From the NCBI GenBank assembly GCA_002862435.1, contig PKDC01000004.1:23170-87169 (forward strand): 64,000 nucleotides of DNA, given 5' to 3'. This document shows, piece by piece, positions 1 to 8,639 of this stretch. Below the pieces are notes generated by a model that made no database searches, had not been told where the DNA came from, and saw nothing but the letters and a program-made list of their open reading frames with translations. Within the stretch, counting starts at the first letter, position 1. Each line of letters begins with the position of its first letter. This stretch comes from Pseudomonadota bacterium (GTDB taxonomy: Bacteria; Pseudomonadota; Gammaproteobacteria; UBA5335). The position numbers were made by a program, and so were the translations under genes.

Positions 1-40
1 TGCGGCCCCGCGCAGCCCCGACAGAAGCTTCCGCCCGGCC

Positions 41-57
41 TGCGACAAATTGTCGCA
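41..57. promoter_or_regulatory. 17-bp perfect palindrome upstream of the TonB receptor gene
   Basis: TGCGACAA-A-TTGTCGCA is a perfect 8-bp inverted repeat around one base, 66 bases before the receptor start. It could be a dimeric repressor operator, or as RNA a 6-bp hairpin with an AAATT loop. I cannot name the regulator. The window starts only 40 bases upstream, so the rest of the control region is missing. Confidence 0.45.
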
Positions 58-122
58 CTTGCGCCAAGCCACTGGAAATTCAGGGAGAATCGCCACGCCC
101 TCAAACTGGAAAAGGACTTCCC

Positions 123-2204
123 ATGAATTCGATGCCCCCCTGGCCACTGGGGCTGCTGGCCGCCCTGTCCGTACTGCCCCCCAGCGGCGCGCAGGCCGAA
201 ACGGCGCCCGTCGCGCCGGCGGCCGTACTTCCCGAAGTCACGGTGACCGGCACGGGCGGCAGCCTGACCGTGCCCAGTGCGACCCAGGCCCGCGAGCGCA
301 TCGAACAGATTCCCGGTGGCGCGGCGGTGGTGGGCGCCGAAACCTATGAAGATACGCGCGCGGCGACGATCAAGGACATGCTGGACTATGTTCCCGGCGT
401 GTTTGCCCAACCCCGTTATGCCGAGGAACTGCGCCTCTCCATCCGCGGCTCCGGCCTGTCGCGCACCTTCCATCTGCGCGGCATCAGCCTGCTGCAGGAC
501 GGCATCCCCATCAACCTGGCTGACGGCGGCGGCGACTTCCAGGACATCGACCCCCTCGCCTTTCAGTACATCGAAGTCTACAAGGGCGCCAACGCGCTGG
601 AGTACGGCGCTGCCTCGCTGGGCGGCGCGATCAACTTCGTCAGCCCCACCGGGCGCGATGCCGATCGCCTCAAGCTGCGTCTGGAAGGCGGCAGCTTCGA
701 CACCGGCCGCGCGCAAATCGCAACGGGCGGCGTGGTGGGCGACGGGGATTACTACCTCTCCCTCAGCCACCTGCGTTCGAATGGGTTTCGTGACCAGATG
801 GATCAGGGCAACACCCGGCTGTTCAGCAATGCCGGCTATCGCCTGAGCGAGGACCTGGAGACCCGCTTCTACCTCACTTATGGCGACATCAACCAGGAAA
901 TCCCCGGCAGCCTGTCCAAGGCGCAAGTGGAAGACGATCCTGCCCAGGCCAATCCCGGCAATGTGCGCAACAACTTCCAACGCGACTGGGAAGTCCTGCG
1001 TGTCGCCAACAAGACCACCTGGCGCGGGGACAACCAGGAAATCAGCGGGGGCGTCTATGCCGTCAGCAAGCAGCTCTACCACCCCATCTTCCAGCTCATC
1101 GATCAGGACAGCGCCGACTACGGCGCCTTCGCCACCTGGCGCCAGAACGGGGAACTGGCGGAACGAACCAACACCCTGACCGTGGGCACGCGCCTGGGCA
1201 CGGGCGACACCGACAGCCGCCGCTATGTGAACCTGGCCGGTGATTACGGCGACCTGACTGCCAAGGCCCGCGAACAGTCGCGCAATGCCGCCCTGTTCGC
1301 CGAGAACCGCACCGTCCTTACCCCTGGCTGGACCGGCATCCTGGGCGCGCAGGCCAGCTACGCCGAGCGGGATTATGACGACCGCTTCCTGAGCGATGGC
1401 GACCGCAGCGGCACGGAAAGCTACCAGGGCTTCAGTCCCAAGCTGGGCTTGCTCTGGGACGCGGCGGACAATCTGCAATTCTTTGCCAACCTGAGCCGGG
1501 CCTTTGAACCGCCCACCTTCTCGGAACTCACCCAGAGCATTCCCGGCGTGAGTGGCCTGGCGAACCTGGATCCACAAACCGCCACCACGCTCGAAATCGG
1601 AAGTCGCGGCCAATGGGCGGCGCTCTCCTGGGACGCGAGCCTGTATCGGAGCTGGGTGCGCGATGAACTGATCTTCATCGCCCTGGGCGATGGCGGCCAG
1701 AGCGCCGTGCTCAACACCGACAAGACCATTCACCAAGGTGTCGAGCTGGGACTGGGCGCCTCGTTGGCGCAATTCGACGGCCAGGAAATCTCCAGCCGGC
1801 TGGCCTACACCTACAACGACTTCAACTTCGACAACGACCCGCAATGGGGTGACAACCAGATTCCGGGGATTCCCGAGCACTACTTGCGCGCCGAGCTGCG
1901 CTATCGCCACACCGCCGGCTTCTCGATTGCGCCGCATGTGGAATGGGTGCCGCAGGGCTATCCCATCGACTTCAGGAACACCCTGGAAACCGAGCGTTAT
2001 GCGTTGCTGGGCCTGACCGCCAGCTATGACGTGAATCCGCGGCTCACCCTGTTCCTGGACGGCCGCAATCTCACCGATGAGAAATACGCGGCCACCACCG
2101 GCCTCATCACCGAACCGGCCGTGGGCGCCTTTGGGCCCAATACCGTCCAGTTCATCCCCGGCGATGGACGCGCTGTCTATGCCGGCCTGACCATGCGCTG
2201 GTAA
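123..2204 (+). CDS. TonB-dependent outer-membrane receptor
   Basis: This 693-residue protein should import a scarce ligand, such as a metal chelate or small cofactor, across the outer membrane using TonB energy. It has a signal peptide ending near AQA (residues 24-26), a TonB-box-like PEVTVTGTG at about 38-46, a plug domain (RGSGLSRTFHLRGI, then GANALEYGAASLGGAINF) and a long beta-barrel ending in an aromatic residue (RW). The plug wording is nearest the FecA/YncD-type receptors. The ligand cannot be read from sequence. The chosen ATG has AAGGA about 7 bases upstream. No TonB/ExbB or transporter genes lie next to it in the window, so the substrate stays open. Confidence 0.9.
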   Translation: MNSMPPWPLGLLAALSVLPPSGAQAETAPVAPAAVLPEVTVTGTGGSLTVPSATQARERIEQIPGGAAVVGAETYEDTRAATIKDMLDYVPGVFAQPRYAEELRLSIRGSGLSRTFHLRGISLLQDGIPINLADGGGDFQDIDPLAFQYIEVYKGANALEYGAASLGGAINFVSPTGRDADRLKLRLEGGSFDTGRAQIATGGVVGDGDYYLSLSHLRSNGFRDQMDQGNTRLFSNAGYRLSEDLETRFYLTYGDINQEIPGSLSKAQVEDDPAQANPGNVRNNFQRDWEVLRVANKTTWRGDNQEISGGVYAVSKQLYHPIFQLIDQDSADYGAFATWRQNGELAERTNTLTVGTRLGTGDTDSRRYVNLAGDYGDLTAKAREQSRNAALFAENRTVLTPGWTGILGAQASYAERDYDDRFLSDGDRSGTESYQGFSPKLGLLWDAADNLQFFANLSRAFEPPTFSELTQSIPGVSGLANLDPQTATTLEIGSRGQWAALSWDASLYRSWVRDELIFIALGDGGQSAVLNTDKTIHQGVELGLGASLAQFDGQEISSRLAYTYNDFNFDNDPQWGDNQIPGIPEHYLRAELRYRHTAGFSIAPHVEWVPQGYPIDFRNTLETERYALLGLTASYDVNPRLTLFLDGRNLTDEKYAATTGLITEPAVGAFGPNTVQFIPGDGRAVYAGLTMRW

Positions 2205-2270
2205 GCCGCGATACACCTCCCATGGCGTCGGCAACCCATGCGGCGCCATGGGATCGCGCACGATCGGCCA

Positions 2271-3668
2271 TCACGTCCTGTTCTCGCTCCCAGCCTCACC
2301 CGGCATGTGCCGCGCGCCGGCCCCGTTGGACCGGGAGGAAGGGGGCCAGTCAATTTCAGCGCGCACCCGCGGCAGCGCCTCGGGATGCTGCTGTTGCAGA
2401 TAGAAAATCAGCCCTTCACGAATGGCGCAGCGCAAATCCCAGGCCTGGGGCGCATTGCGAGCGCTCATCAGGGCGCGCAGCTCGATCACCCGCTCGCGGC
2501 TGTCGGTGACCTGCAGGACATTGACCTTGCCATCCCAGAGCGGGTTGGCCTGCAGCAAACGGGTCAGCTCCGCCCTGAGCGGCTCCAGCGGCACCCCATA
2601 ATCGGTATACAAAAAAACGCTGCCAATCAGCTCCGCCGAGTTGCGGGTCCAGTTCTGGAACGGCTTTTCAAGAAAATAGTTGATCGGCAACACGAGGCGG
2701 CGCCAGTCCCACAGCCGCACCACCACATAGGTCAGCGTTAGTTCCTCGATCCAGCCCCATTCGTTTTCCACGATCACGGCATCATCGATGCGGATGGGCT
2801 GGGTCAGGGCGATCTGGAATCCCGCCAGCAGATTGCCGAGGATCTTCTGCGCGGCGAAGCCAACCACCAGGCCAATGATGCCGGCCGAGGTCAGCAGGCT
2901 GGTGCCCAGTTGGCGTGCGCCGTCGAACAGCATCAAGGCCGAAGAAGCGGCGATCAGCACAATGAGAAAAATGCCCAGCTTCTTGAGAAACGAAAATTGG
3001 GTGCGAATGCCGCGCGCCTGGAGATTGTCCTCGACATCGATCCGATAACGCAGCGTCACCAGGCGTTCCAGCACCGTCAATCCCCGAATCAGCACCCAGG
3101 CGATCGTGGCGATCAGCAGCATGGACGCAACCAGATTGACGATTTGGGTATAGCGGGGCGAGGCAGGGAGCAGGGGCCGGGCCAGCAGCAGGGCGATCAG
3201 GGGCAGCGCCAATTGCAGGCCGTTGGCCAGGACGGGGACGAGTAGCGCCTCCAGCGCGCCGGTCTGCTTTTGCGCCCACTGCTCGGCAAACCGCGCCAGC
3301 CGCCGCGCAATCCGATACAACACCCAGAAGGTCCAGGCAAACAGCAGGATGTCTGCGCCTTTTTCCAGGGCATCCGACAGCACAATCCCGGTCTGGCTCT
3401 CCAGGGAACGCACCAGAGGTCGCAGGGACAGATGCGTTCCCCCAACCAGCACCGCAAGCACGATCGGATAGCGGGAGGCGACCAGCAGCTCGCGGATCAA
3501 CTGGCGTAACGCCGGCGAATCGGTAGGTGCCTGGTGGCTGAGGCCGTTATTCGGGCGCAACAGGCGATGAAGCCCGCCGGCCACCGCGATCGTGGCCAGC
3601 AGGGAGGCGGCCGTGACCAGCCACAGGGTGAGGGGAACCTGCCGGAAGCTCTCCAGAATGCTGTTCAT
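2271..3668 (-). CDS. MscS-family mechanosensitive ion channel
   Basis: This 465-residue inner-membrane channel probably opens on hypo-osmotic shock. The N-terminal half has several hydrophobic helices (from LTLWLVTAASLLATIAV onward). The MscS core follows: a pore-lining helix with small residues (GIIGLVVGFAAQKILGN), then the beta domain (QPIRIDDAVIVENEWGWIEE) and a soluble alpha/beta C-terminus. It is longer than E. coli MscS, in the range of the medium-sized MscS paralogues. Its ATG overlaps the stop of a small upstream minus-strand ORF by ATGA. It converges on the TonB receptor gene. Confidence 0.9.
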   Translation of the reverse strand: MNSILESFRQVPLTLWLVTAASLLATIAVAGGLHRLLRPNNGLSHQAPTDSPALRQLIRELLVASRYPIVLAVLVGGTHLSLRPLVRSLESQTGIVLSDALEKGADILLFAWTFWVLYRIARRLARFAEQWAQKQTGALEALLVPVLANGLQLALPLIALLLARPLLPASPRYTQIVNLVASMLLIATIAWVLIRGLTVLERLVTLRYRIDVEDNLQARGIRTQFSFLKKLGIFLIVLIAASSALMLFDGARQLGTSLLTSAGIIGLVVGFAAQKILGNLLAGFQIALTQPIRIDDAVIVENEWGWIEELTLTYVVVRLWDWRRLVLPINYFLEKPFQNWTRNSAELIGSVFLYTDYGVPLEPLRAELTRLLQANPLWDGKVNVLQVTDSRERVIELRALMSARNAPQAWDLRCAIREGLIFYLQQQHPEALPRVRAEIDWPPSSRSNGAGARHMPGEAGSENRT

Positions 3669-3958
3669 GTCCAGGGTTCCTTGTCAGGGCAGTCGCACAA
3701 CAGGCGAAGCATGAAACGTCGGGAATCCATGAAATGGAGTTGCTGACCGGACTGAAGTTCCGCCGGCTGCGTGTCCAGGGCTGGACAGGCGACCGGCACA
3801 TCGCTGAACCGACTGCCGACGCAGGAGAGGCGCTGCAAGCTTGACGCTTTCGAGCCCGAAGCGCCTCCGCGCTCGCAAGGCGCCCGCAAGCACCGGCATC
3901 CAACCCATACGGATGTCCAGAGCGGCCGGGCGTTGCACGGAGAACAGGCCCGCCCCAC
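3665..3958 (-). CDS. Possible small ORF upstream of the MscS gene (unrecognised)
   Basis: The stretch 3669-3971 (about 300 bases) has no confident gene. One minus-strand frame is open from a GTG at 3958 and ends in a TGA that overlaps the channel's ATG (ATGA), the usual sign of translational coupling. The C-terminal half (GSRFSDVPVACPALDT...) has a protein-like composition, but I recognise no family. The start lacks a Shine-Dalgarno, and a second minus frame also opens here from an ATG at 3938. It could be a real coupled gene, the tail of a frameshifted gene, or chance. Confidence 0.22.
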   Translation of the reverse strand: MGRACSPCNARPLWTSVWVGCRCLRAPCERGGASGSKASSLQRLSCVGSRFSDVPVACPALDTQPAELQSGQQLHFMDSRRFMLRLLCDCPDKEPWT

Positions 3959-3971
3959 CGGGATGGGATTG

Positions 3972-4778
3972 CTATCCAGCCAAGCCTGAGCGCGGCACGC
4001 CGAACAGATAGGTCGCCCGGTAGGGGAAGCCGAAGCGCCCCCTCAACCAGCGCTTGCCGATCTCGAAGTGGTAATCCTCCGACTCCAGATCCCGCGTCAG
4101 ATCCCGCAGTTCAGCCGGCGAGTAGGTCCGCAGGCAGGACACGAAGCCGTCCCAGGCGAAGGCCAGTGGACAGATCGGGATCAGGTAGGTGAACAGCAGC
4201 CGCTGCCAGGTCACCCGCCCGGCGAAGGGGGTAAAGAACACCCCGGCCAGAAAAACCAGGATCGGGATCAGGATCACCGTGTGCACTGCCCGCTCCTGCC
4301 CTTCGAAAACCGCAATGCCGGCGCGTTTGGCCACCGCGTCGCTGAGAATGCGATGGGCCTGCGCCGGCCGGAAATGGTGGAACCCGGTGAACACGGTGCG
4401 AAAACCATCGAGGTCGCCGGGCAGGTCGAAGGCGCTCACCGACACGGGCCAGCCGGTGATGCGCCCGCCCGAGGACTGTTCCAACTCGGCGAAAGCCGCC
4501 CGGTTGGGGTAAAGGTCCGTCAGCACCACCGGCACATCCGAGGCGCCGGCCGCATCCAGACGCGGCAACAGTCCCGGCACTGGCCCGCCCGCACCGGAAC
4601 ACAGATCCACGATGCGCGTCGCCCCGCTTGCACGCATGGCCGCCACCAACTGCGGCATCAAGGGTTGGAACAGCCCCATGACCTGCGCCAGAAAGCGCAG
4701 GTGATCGGTGATGAAGCGGCGGATCAAATCGGGAACCCAGGGCAGGTCCTCCCATTCCCACAGATGCACACGCGCCAT
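3972..4778 (-). CDS. Class I SAM-methyltransferase-like protein with a membrane hairpin
   Basis: The 268-residue product has a Rossmann-type SAM-binding motif I (RIVDLCSGAGGPVPGL, about residues 54-69), a likely motif II acidic residue (VVLTDLYPN) and a later FTGFHHF segment. Two hydrophobic stretches (TVILIPILVFLAGVFF and LLFTYLIPICPLAFAW) follow and suggest membrane attachment. The ATG at 4778 is preferred over the ORF-track start because AGGAGG sits just upstream. The gene is divergent from ppk2. The substrate is unknown. The fold assignment is moderately sure and the activity is inferred. Confidence 0.65.
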   Translation of the reverse strand: MARVHLWEWEDLPWVPDLIRRFITDHLRFLAQVMGLFQPLMPQLVAAMRASGATRIVDLCSGAGGPVPGLLPRLDAAGASDVPVVLTDLYPNRAAFAELEQSSGGRITGWPVSVSAFDLPGDLDGFRTVFTGFHHFRPAQAHRILSDAVAKRAGIAVFEGQERAVHTVILIPILVFLAGVFFTPFAGRVTWQRLLFTYLIPICPLAFAWDGFVSCLRTYSPAELRDLTRDLESEDYHFEIGKRWLRGRFGFPYRATYLFGVPRSGLAG

Positions 4779-4875
4779 GGATCCCCTATCCTCCTGTGTC
4801 TTGACGACAAGCGCCGGACAGCAACCGGCCAGCCTTCCGATCCATTGAAGCAAATCCAGCAGGGAGCACAAGCAC

Positions 4876-5700
4876 ATGGGCAAACTGGGCGACATCGGCG
4901 ACCGTTATCGGGTTCCTCCGGGCAGCCAGGTGCGGCTGAAGGATTGGGATCCCGATGATGTCTGGGTCGCAGGCGGTGACAAAAGCGCCGGCGTTCACCA
5001 GCGCGAATCCCTCTCCGAGCGGCTCGATCGGCTCCAGGATCTGCTCTACGCCCAGAAGCAACACCGCATCCTGATGATCCTGCAAGGCATGGATACATCC
5101 GGCAAGGACAGCACCATCCGCCGCGTGTTTCACACCATCGACCCCCTGGGGGTGCGCGTCGCCAACTTCCGTGCGCCCAACGCCGATGAACTGGGGCGGG
5201 ACTACCTCTGGCGCGTGCATCGCCAGGTTCCCGCCAATGGCGAGATCGTCATCTTCAACCGCAGCCACTACGAGGACGTGCTGGTCCCGCGCGCCCGTGG
5301 CCACCAGACCCGCAGCGAACAACAGCAGCGCCTCGGCCACATCGCTGACTTCGAGCGCATGCTGAGTGACGAGGGCACCACGATCATCAAGTGCTACCTG
5401 CACATCAGCATTGACGAGCAGCGCCAGCGCCTCCAGGACCGGCTGGACGACCCCAGCAAGCACTGGAAATTCGACTACTCCGACATCCGTGAACGCGAAT
5501 ACTGGGACGGCTACATGAAGGCCTACCAGGACGCCCTCGCCGCCACCAGCCATCACCATGCGCCCTGGTATGTCATCCCCGCCAATCACAAGTGGGTGCG
5601 CGATCTGGTGGTCTCCGCCATCCTGGTGGATACGCTGCAACGCCTGCGCATGCGCTATCCGCCCGCGCCCGAGGGGCTCGACAAGGTGAAACTAGACTGA
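4876..5700 (+). CDS. ppk2: Polyphosphate kinase 2 family phosphotransferase
   Basis: This 274-residue cytoplasmic enzyme transfers phosphate between polyphosphate and nucleoside mono- or diphosphates. It shows the PPK2 Walker A loop GMDTSGKDS (about residues 73-81), the lid/Walker B region FNRSHYEDVLVPR, and the typical basic segment KHWKFDYSDI. The length matches one-domain PPK2 proteins. Sequence alone does not settle whether AMP or ADP is preferred. No ppk1 or exopolyphosphatase gene is nearby. It is divergent from the methyltransferase-like gene across about 97 bases. Confidence 0.93.
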   Translation: MGKLGDIGDRYRVPPGSQVRLKDWDPDDVWVAGGDKSAGVHQRESLSERLDRLQDLLYAQKQHRILMILQGMDTSGKDSTIRRVFHTIDPLGVRVANFRAPNADELGRDYLWRVHRQVPANGEIVIFNRSHYEDVLVPRARGHQTRSEQQQRLGHIADFERMLSDEGTTIIKCYLHISIDEQRQRLQDRLDDPSKHWKFDYSDIREREYWDGYMKAYQDALAATSHHHAPWYVIPANHKWVRDLVVSAILVDTLQRLRMRYPPAPEGLDKVKLD

Positions 5701-5771
5701 ACCGCCGAGCAAGCCGCGCTGCCCGGATGCGGTGGCGCGCCGGGAGCCCCCACCGCTCGGCGTCGCCACGC

Positions 5772-6332
5772 TCAGTTCTTTTTCAACTTGGTGAACTTCG
5801 AACCTTCCAGCGTGAGGTTGTACATCAGGCCTTTCTGGCCGAACACGAAGCCGATCACGGGATCTTCGATATTGTTGGTATCCACGGTCTTGCCGACGCC
5901 GATGTCGATGAGGGCCACGGAGCCATCAACCCCGACCTTCCAGCCTTCGCTGGCGCGGAACTTGGCCAGCGCCGCTTCGTCGGTGAAGATCACGACGATG
6001 GATTTGGACTGCGCGCCCAACTGGAAGCCAATGGAAGCCGCCGCGGTGCTGTAGTAATCAACCGTCTTTCCGCCCACGCGCAGCGCGCCTTCGCCATATT
6101 CACCGCCCACGCCAATCCCCGCCTTGTAGACCTTGGGGAACACCAGAACGCCCCGGGCAATGCCGAGGAATGCTGGTGCGCCCTCGATTTTCTGGAAAGC
6201 ATCCAGCGCCCCGGCGACATCGGCATCGATCTCGGCCGCGCTGGCGGCGAGCGCGGGGGAGGCAAAGACAGTCAAGGCAATCAGCGTGGCGAACATCGCA
6301 ACAAGGCGTTGGGCGGAAGCAATCGCGGCCAT
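5772..6332 (-). CDS. SYLF-domain (DUF500) lipid-binding secreted protein
   Basis: The 186-residue product has a signal peptide ending in SPALAASA, then a SYLF domain: FLGIARGVLVFPKV, AGIGVGGEYGEGALRVGG and SIGFQLGAQSKSIVV. SYLF proteins bind phosphoinositides in eukaryotes, but the bacterial role is poorly known and probably envelope-related. The ATG at 6332, with AGGAAA upstream, gives a clean signal peptide. The longer track start adds 39 unlikely residues. It is divergent from the acr3 gene. Confidence 0.88.
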   Translation of the reverse strand: MAAIASAQRLVAMFATLIALTVFASPALAASAAEIDADVAGALDAFQKIEGAPAFLGIARGVLVFPKVYKAGIGVGGEYGEGALRVGGKTVDYYSTAAASIGFQLGAQSKSIVVIFTDEAALAKFRASEGWKVGVDGSVALIDIGVGKTVDTNNIEDPVIGFVFGQKGLMYNLTLEGSKFTKLKKN

Positions 6333-6503
6333 TTCAGTTTTCCTGTGGGGTTGGTATTCCACGAACTTAGCACATGCCTGTTCCGAATGACGGCTCGGCT
6401 TGATTACCGCCGCTTGCGCCGGCGGAATGCGCCTGCCTATCCTGCGCAACAGCGGGAATCGCGATGACGGGAGAAATCAGCACTTCCGCGGCGCTCGGGC
6501 CGC

Positions 6504-6518
6504 TCAATATTTCGTTGA
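6504..6518. promoter_or_regulatory. Candidate ArsR-type operator
   Basis: TCAA-N7-TTGA is an inverted repeat whose right arm forms the start of the -35 hexamer of the acr3 promoter. E. coli ArsR contacts a related TCAT-N7-TTTG pair at similar spacing, so arsenite-responsive repression is plausible. No arsR gene is present in the window, so the regulator would have to act in trans. Confidence 0.35.
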
Positions 6519-6543
6519 TTCTGGAACTATCGATTACTACAAT
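6515..6543 (+). promoter_or_regulatory. Sigma-70 promoter for acr3
   Basis: TTGATT, 17 bases, TACAAT. Hexamers and spacing are close to consensus, and the -10 ends 35 bases before the acr3 ATG. It overlaps the inverted repeat at 6504-6518. Confidence 0.6.
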
Positions 6544-6578
6544 GGGCCTCCCGCCGTCCGACGCCCGGAGCTACCCTC

Positions 6579-7694
6579 ATGACCGCATCCGCCCCTCCCG
6601 CGCCCGCCATGGGCGGCTTCGAGCGCTACCTCAGCCTGTGGGTGCTGCTCTGCATCGTCGCCGGCATCGGCCTGGGGCAGATTGCGCCAGCCGCCTTCAC
6701 CCAGCTGGGTGAACTGGAATGGGCGGGCCTGAACCTGCCGGTGGCGGTGCTCATATGGCTCATGGTCATTCCCATGCTGCTCAAGGTCGACCTCAAGGCC
6801 CTCGGGGAAGTGCGCCAACACCTGGGCGGCGTGGGTGTGACGCTGTTCATCAACTGGGCGGTCAAGCCCTTTTCGATGGCGCTGCTGGGCTGGTTGTTCC
6901 TGGGCATCCTGTTCCGCCCGCTGCTGCCGGCCGAACAGATCACCTCCTACATCGCCGGGCTCATCCTGCTGGCCGGTGCGCCGTGTACGGCGATGGTGTT
7001 CGTGTGGAGCAACCTGTCGCGCGGCGAACCCCACTTCACCCTGGGGCAGGTCGCCCTGAACGATGTGATCATGGTGTTCGCCTTCGGCCCGCTGGTGGGG
7101 CTGCTGCTGGGCCTGTCCGCCATCAGCGTGCCGTGGGACACGCTGGCGCTGTCGGTATTGCTCTACATCGTGGTGCCGCTGACGCTGGCCCAGCTCTGGC
7201 GGCGCCGACTGCTCGCCCGGCCCGACGGCGCGCAGCAACTGGAAACCTGGCTGGCGCGGCTGCATCCCCTGTCCCTCGCTGCCCTGCTGGCGACCCTGGT
7301 GCTGCTGTTCGGCTTCCAGGGGCGGCAGATCCTGGCCCAGCCGCTCGTCATCGTCCTGCTGGCCGTGCCCATCCTGATCCAGGTGGTGCTCAACTCGGGA
7401 CTGGCCTATGTGCTCAACCGGCAGGTCGGCTCGCCCCATTGCATCGCCGCGCCCTCGGCGCTGATCGGCGCCAGCAACTTCTTCGAGCTGGCGGTGGCGA
7501 CCGCCATTGCCCTGTTCGGCTTCGATTCCGGCGCGGCCCTGGCGACGGTGGTGGGAGTTTTGATCGAGGTGCCGGTGATGCTGGCGCTGGTGCGCGTGCT
7601 CGACGTCTCCCGCCCCTGGTACGAGCGCGGCCGCGCCGTGCGCGCCAAGGCCGCAGCCACCCCCGGCGCCCGTGCCCTGCGTGGGCGGGCCTGA
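6579..7694 (+). CDS. acr3: Acr3-family arsenite efflux transporter
   Basis: This 371-residue inner-membrane protein should export arsenite using the proton gradient. It has about ten hydrophobic helices from LWVLLCIVAGIGLGQ onward, and the family segment GAPCTAMVFVWSNLSRGEPHFTLGQVALND contains the conserved helix-4 cysteine thought to be needed for transport. A second family signature is APSALIGASNFFELAVATAIALFG. The ATG at 6579 follows the promoter directly. No arsR, arsC or arsH accompanies it, which is unusual because acr3 is normally in an ars operon. Confidence 0.93.
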   Translation: MTASAPPAPAMGGFERYLSLWVLLCIVAGIGLGQIAPAAFTQLGELEWAGLNLPVAVLIWLMVIPMLLKVDLKALGEVRQHLGGVGVTLFINWAVKPFSMALLGWLFLGILFRPLLPAEQITSYIAGLILLAGAPCTAMVFVWSNLSRGEPHFTLGQVALNDVIMVFAFGPLVGLLLGLSAISVPWDTLALSVLLYIVVPLTLAQLWRRRLLARPDGAQQLETWLARLHPLSLAALLATLVLLFGFQGRQILAQPLVIVLLAVPILIQVVLNSGLAYVLNRQVGSPHCIAAPSALIGASNFFELAVATAIALFGFDSGAALATVVGVLIEVPVMLALVRVLDVSRPWYERGRAVRAKAAATPGARALRGRA

Positions 7695-7828
7695 AATCCC
7701 CGAAAAAAACCGCAGCTAGAGACCCACTTGCGCCGGGTCATGGCAGCACTTGTTCAGGGTGCTTTCGGTGGGCGCACGACGCTTGGCAATGAGGCTTCTC
7801 CTGCGCGCAACGCGGGGCCAGCTTCAGG

Positions 7829-8107
7829 TCAGCGCTTGATGTCCCGATAGAAGTTCTCATGCGACCCCACGGCCTCGAGATAGATCAGGCACAGCGCATC
7901 GTCACGGGTGTAACCCAGCAGATAGAGCTGGTTTTGGCTGTGGAACTTGTGGACCCACAAGGTGGCGAGATCGCCTTTTTTCTTCTCGCCTAGACCTGGG
8001 TCGGCGGCAATGGCCTCGACCGCGCCATCGACATCGGCCGCCACATCGTCATGCAGCTTCTTGTAGGCGCGGGCAAAGCGGCGCGTTTGCTGCACCGCCC
8101 AGATCAC
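7829..8107 (-). CDS. RelE/ParE-superfamily toxin of a type II toxin-antitoxin pair
   Basis: The 92-residue protein has the compact RelE/ParE fold signature: an N-terminal amphipathic helix region (RRFARAYKKLHDDVAADVD), a central LWVHKFHSQNQLYLLGY strand region and the C-terminal GSHENFYRDIKR tail common in this family. It probably acts as a ribosome-dependent mRNase or gyrase poison, and sequence does not say which. It starts with GTG, which overlaps the antitoxin's TGA (GTGA), so the pair is translationally coupled with the antitoxin first. Confidence 0.87.
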   Translation of the reverse strand: MIWAVQQTRRFARAYKKLHDDVAADVDGAVEAIAADPGLGEKKKGDLATLWVHKFHSQNQLYLLGYTRDDALCLIYLEAVGSHENFYRDIKR

Positions 8108-8328
8108 TTGCGGCGACGCGGCGAGAACGGCGTGGCCTCTTCGCTGGGTTCGGCCATGGCCATCAGACTCTCGGCGATGAATGAAGCCGGCAAATCGGGA
8201 TTGTCCAGCGCGGCGCGGCCCACCTTGGCCCAGAACTCGATCTGCCCCTGGACCGTGCGAAACTCGGCCTTGGCTGCCGCGCGGGCCTGTTCAACCAGGG
8301 CGTCGTCGATGCGAACAGAAATGCTCAT
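8104..8328 (-). CDS. ParD-like antitoxin
   Basis: This 74-residue protein begins SISVRIDDALVEQARAAAKAE, a ribbon-helix-helix-like DNA-binding start, and continues TVQGQIEFWAKVGRAALDNPDLP, the hallmark of the ParD-like antitoxin family. It should neutralise the downstream toxin and repress its own operon. The start at 8328 is chosen because AAGGAG lies 6 bases upstream. The reading frame is open further upstream without a stop, but that extension does not look like this family. Confidence 0.85.
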   Translation of the reverse strand: MSISVRIDDALVEQARAAAKAEFRTVQGQIEFWAKVGRAALDNPDLPASFIAESLMAMAEPSEEATPFSPRRRK

Positions 8329-8334
8329 GCCCAT

Positions 8335-8639
8335 CTCCTTGAGTAATCCGCCACAATTGTAGCAAGCACGGCGTTCCGGGTGCAGCCCCTGAGGAAGCAA
8401 CCCCGGAGAAGCGCCCTGGCCGATCCCGACCCGGCCCCCGGCCCTGACCCCGTGCCGGGCCGCAATGCGCCTTGGAAGGCAGCGGATATCGGGCATCGCC
8501 GGCGGCGCTGGGTGGATCGCCACCTTCCCTGCCTGGCCGCGTCGCTGCGCTTCTCGCCACAGGTTCTCGCCATGACAAAGCGGCACGAGCTGCCCGTTGT
8601 GAACCTCCAGCAGCCCGCGCCCCGGACCGGCAAACATGC
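8335..8639. other. Intergenic stretch between the antitoxin gene and apbE
   Basis: About 305 bases without a confident gene. On the minus strand a frame runs open from a GTG at 8643 (overlapping the apbE stop as GTGA) through to the antitoxin without a stop. Its translation (MFAGPGRGLLEVHNGQLV...) matches nothing I recognise, and the antitoxin has its own Shine-Dalgarno. The antitoxin promoter and operator are probably here, but I see no clear hexamers. Confidence 0.4.

Noticed and set aside
1-122. Fragments like a cobalamin riboswitch (GCGCAGC, GCCACTG, then GGGAG) before the TonB receptor
   Set aside because: No B12 box (AGTCAGGAGACCTGCC-like) follows, the receptor start comes immediately after, and the 5' part is outside the window. 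A covariance search of extended sequence would decide.
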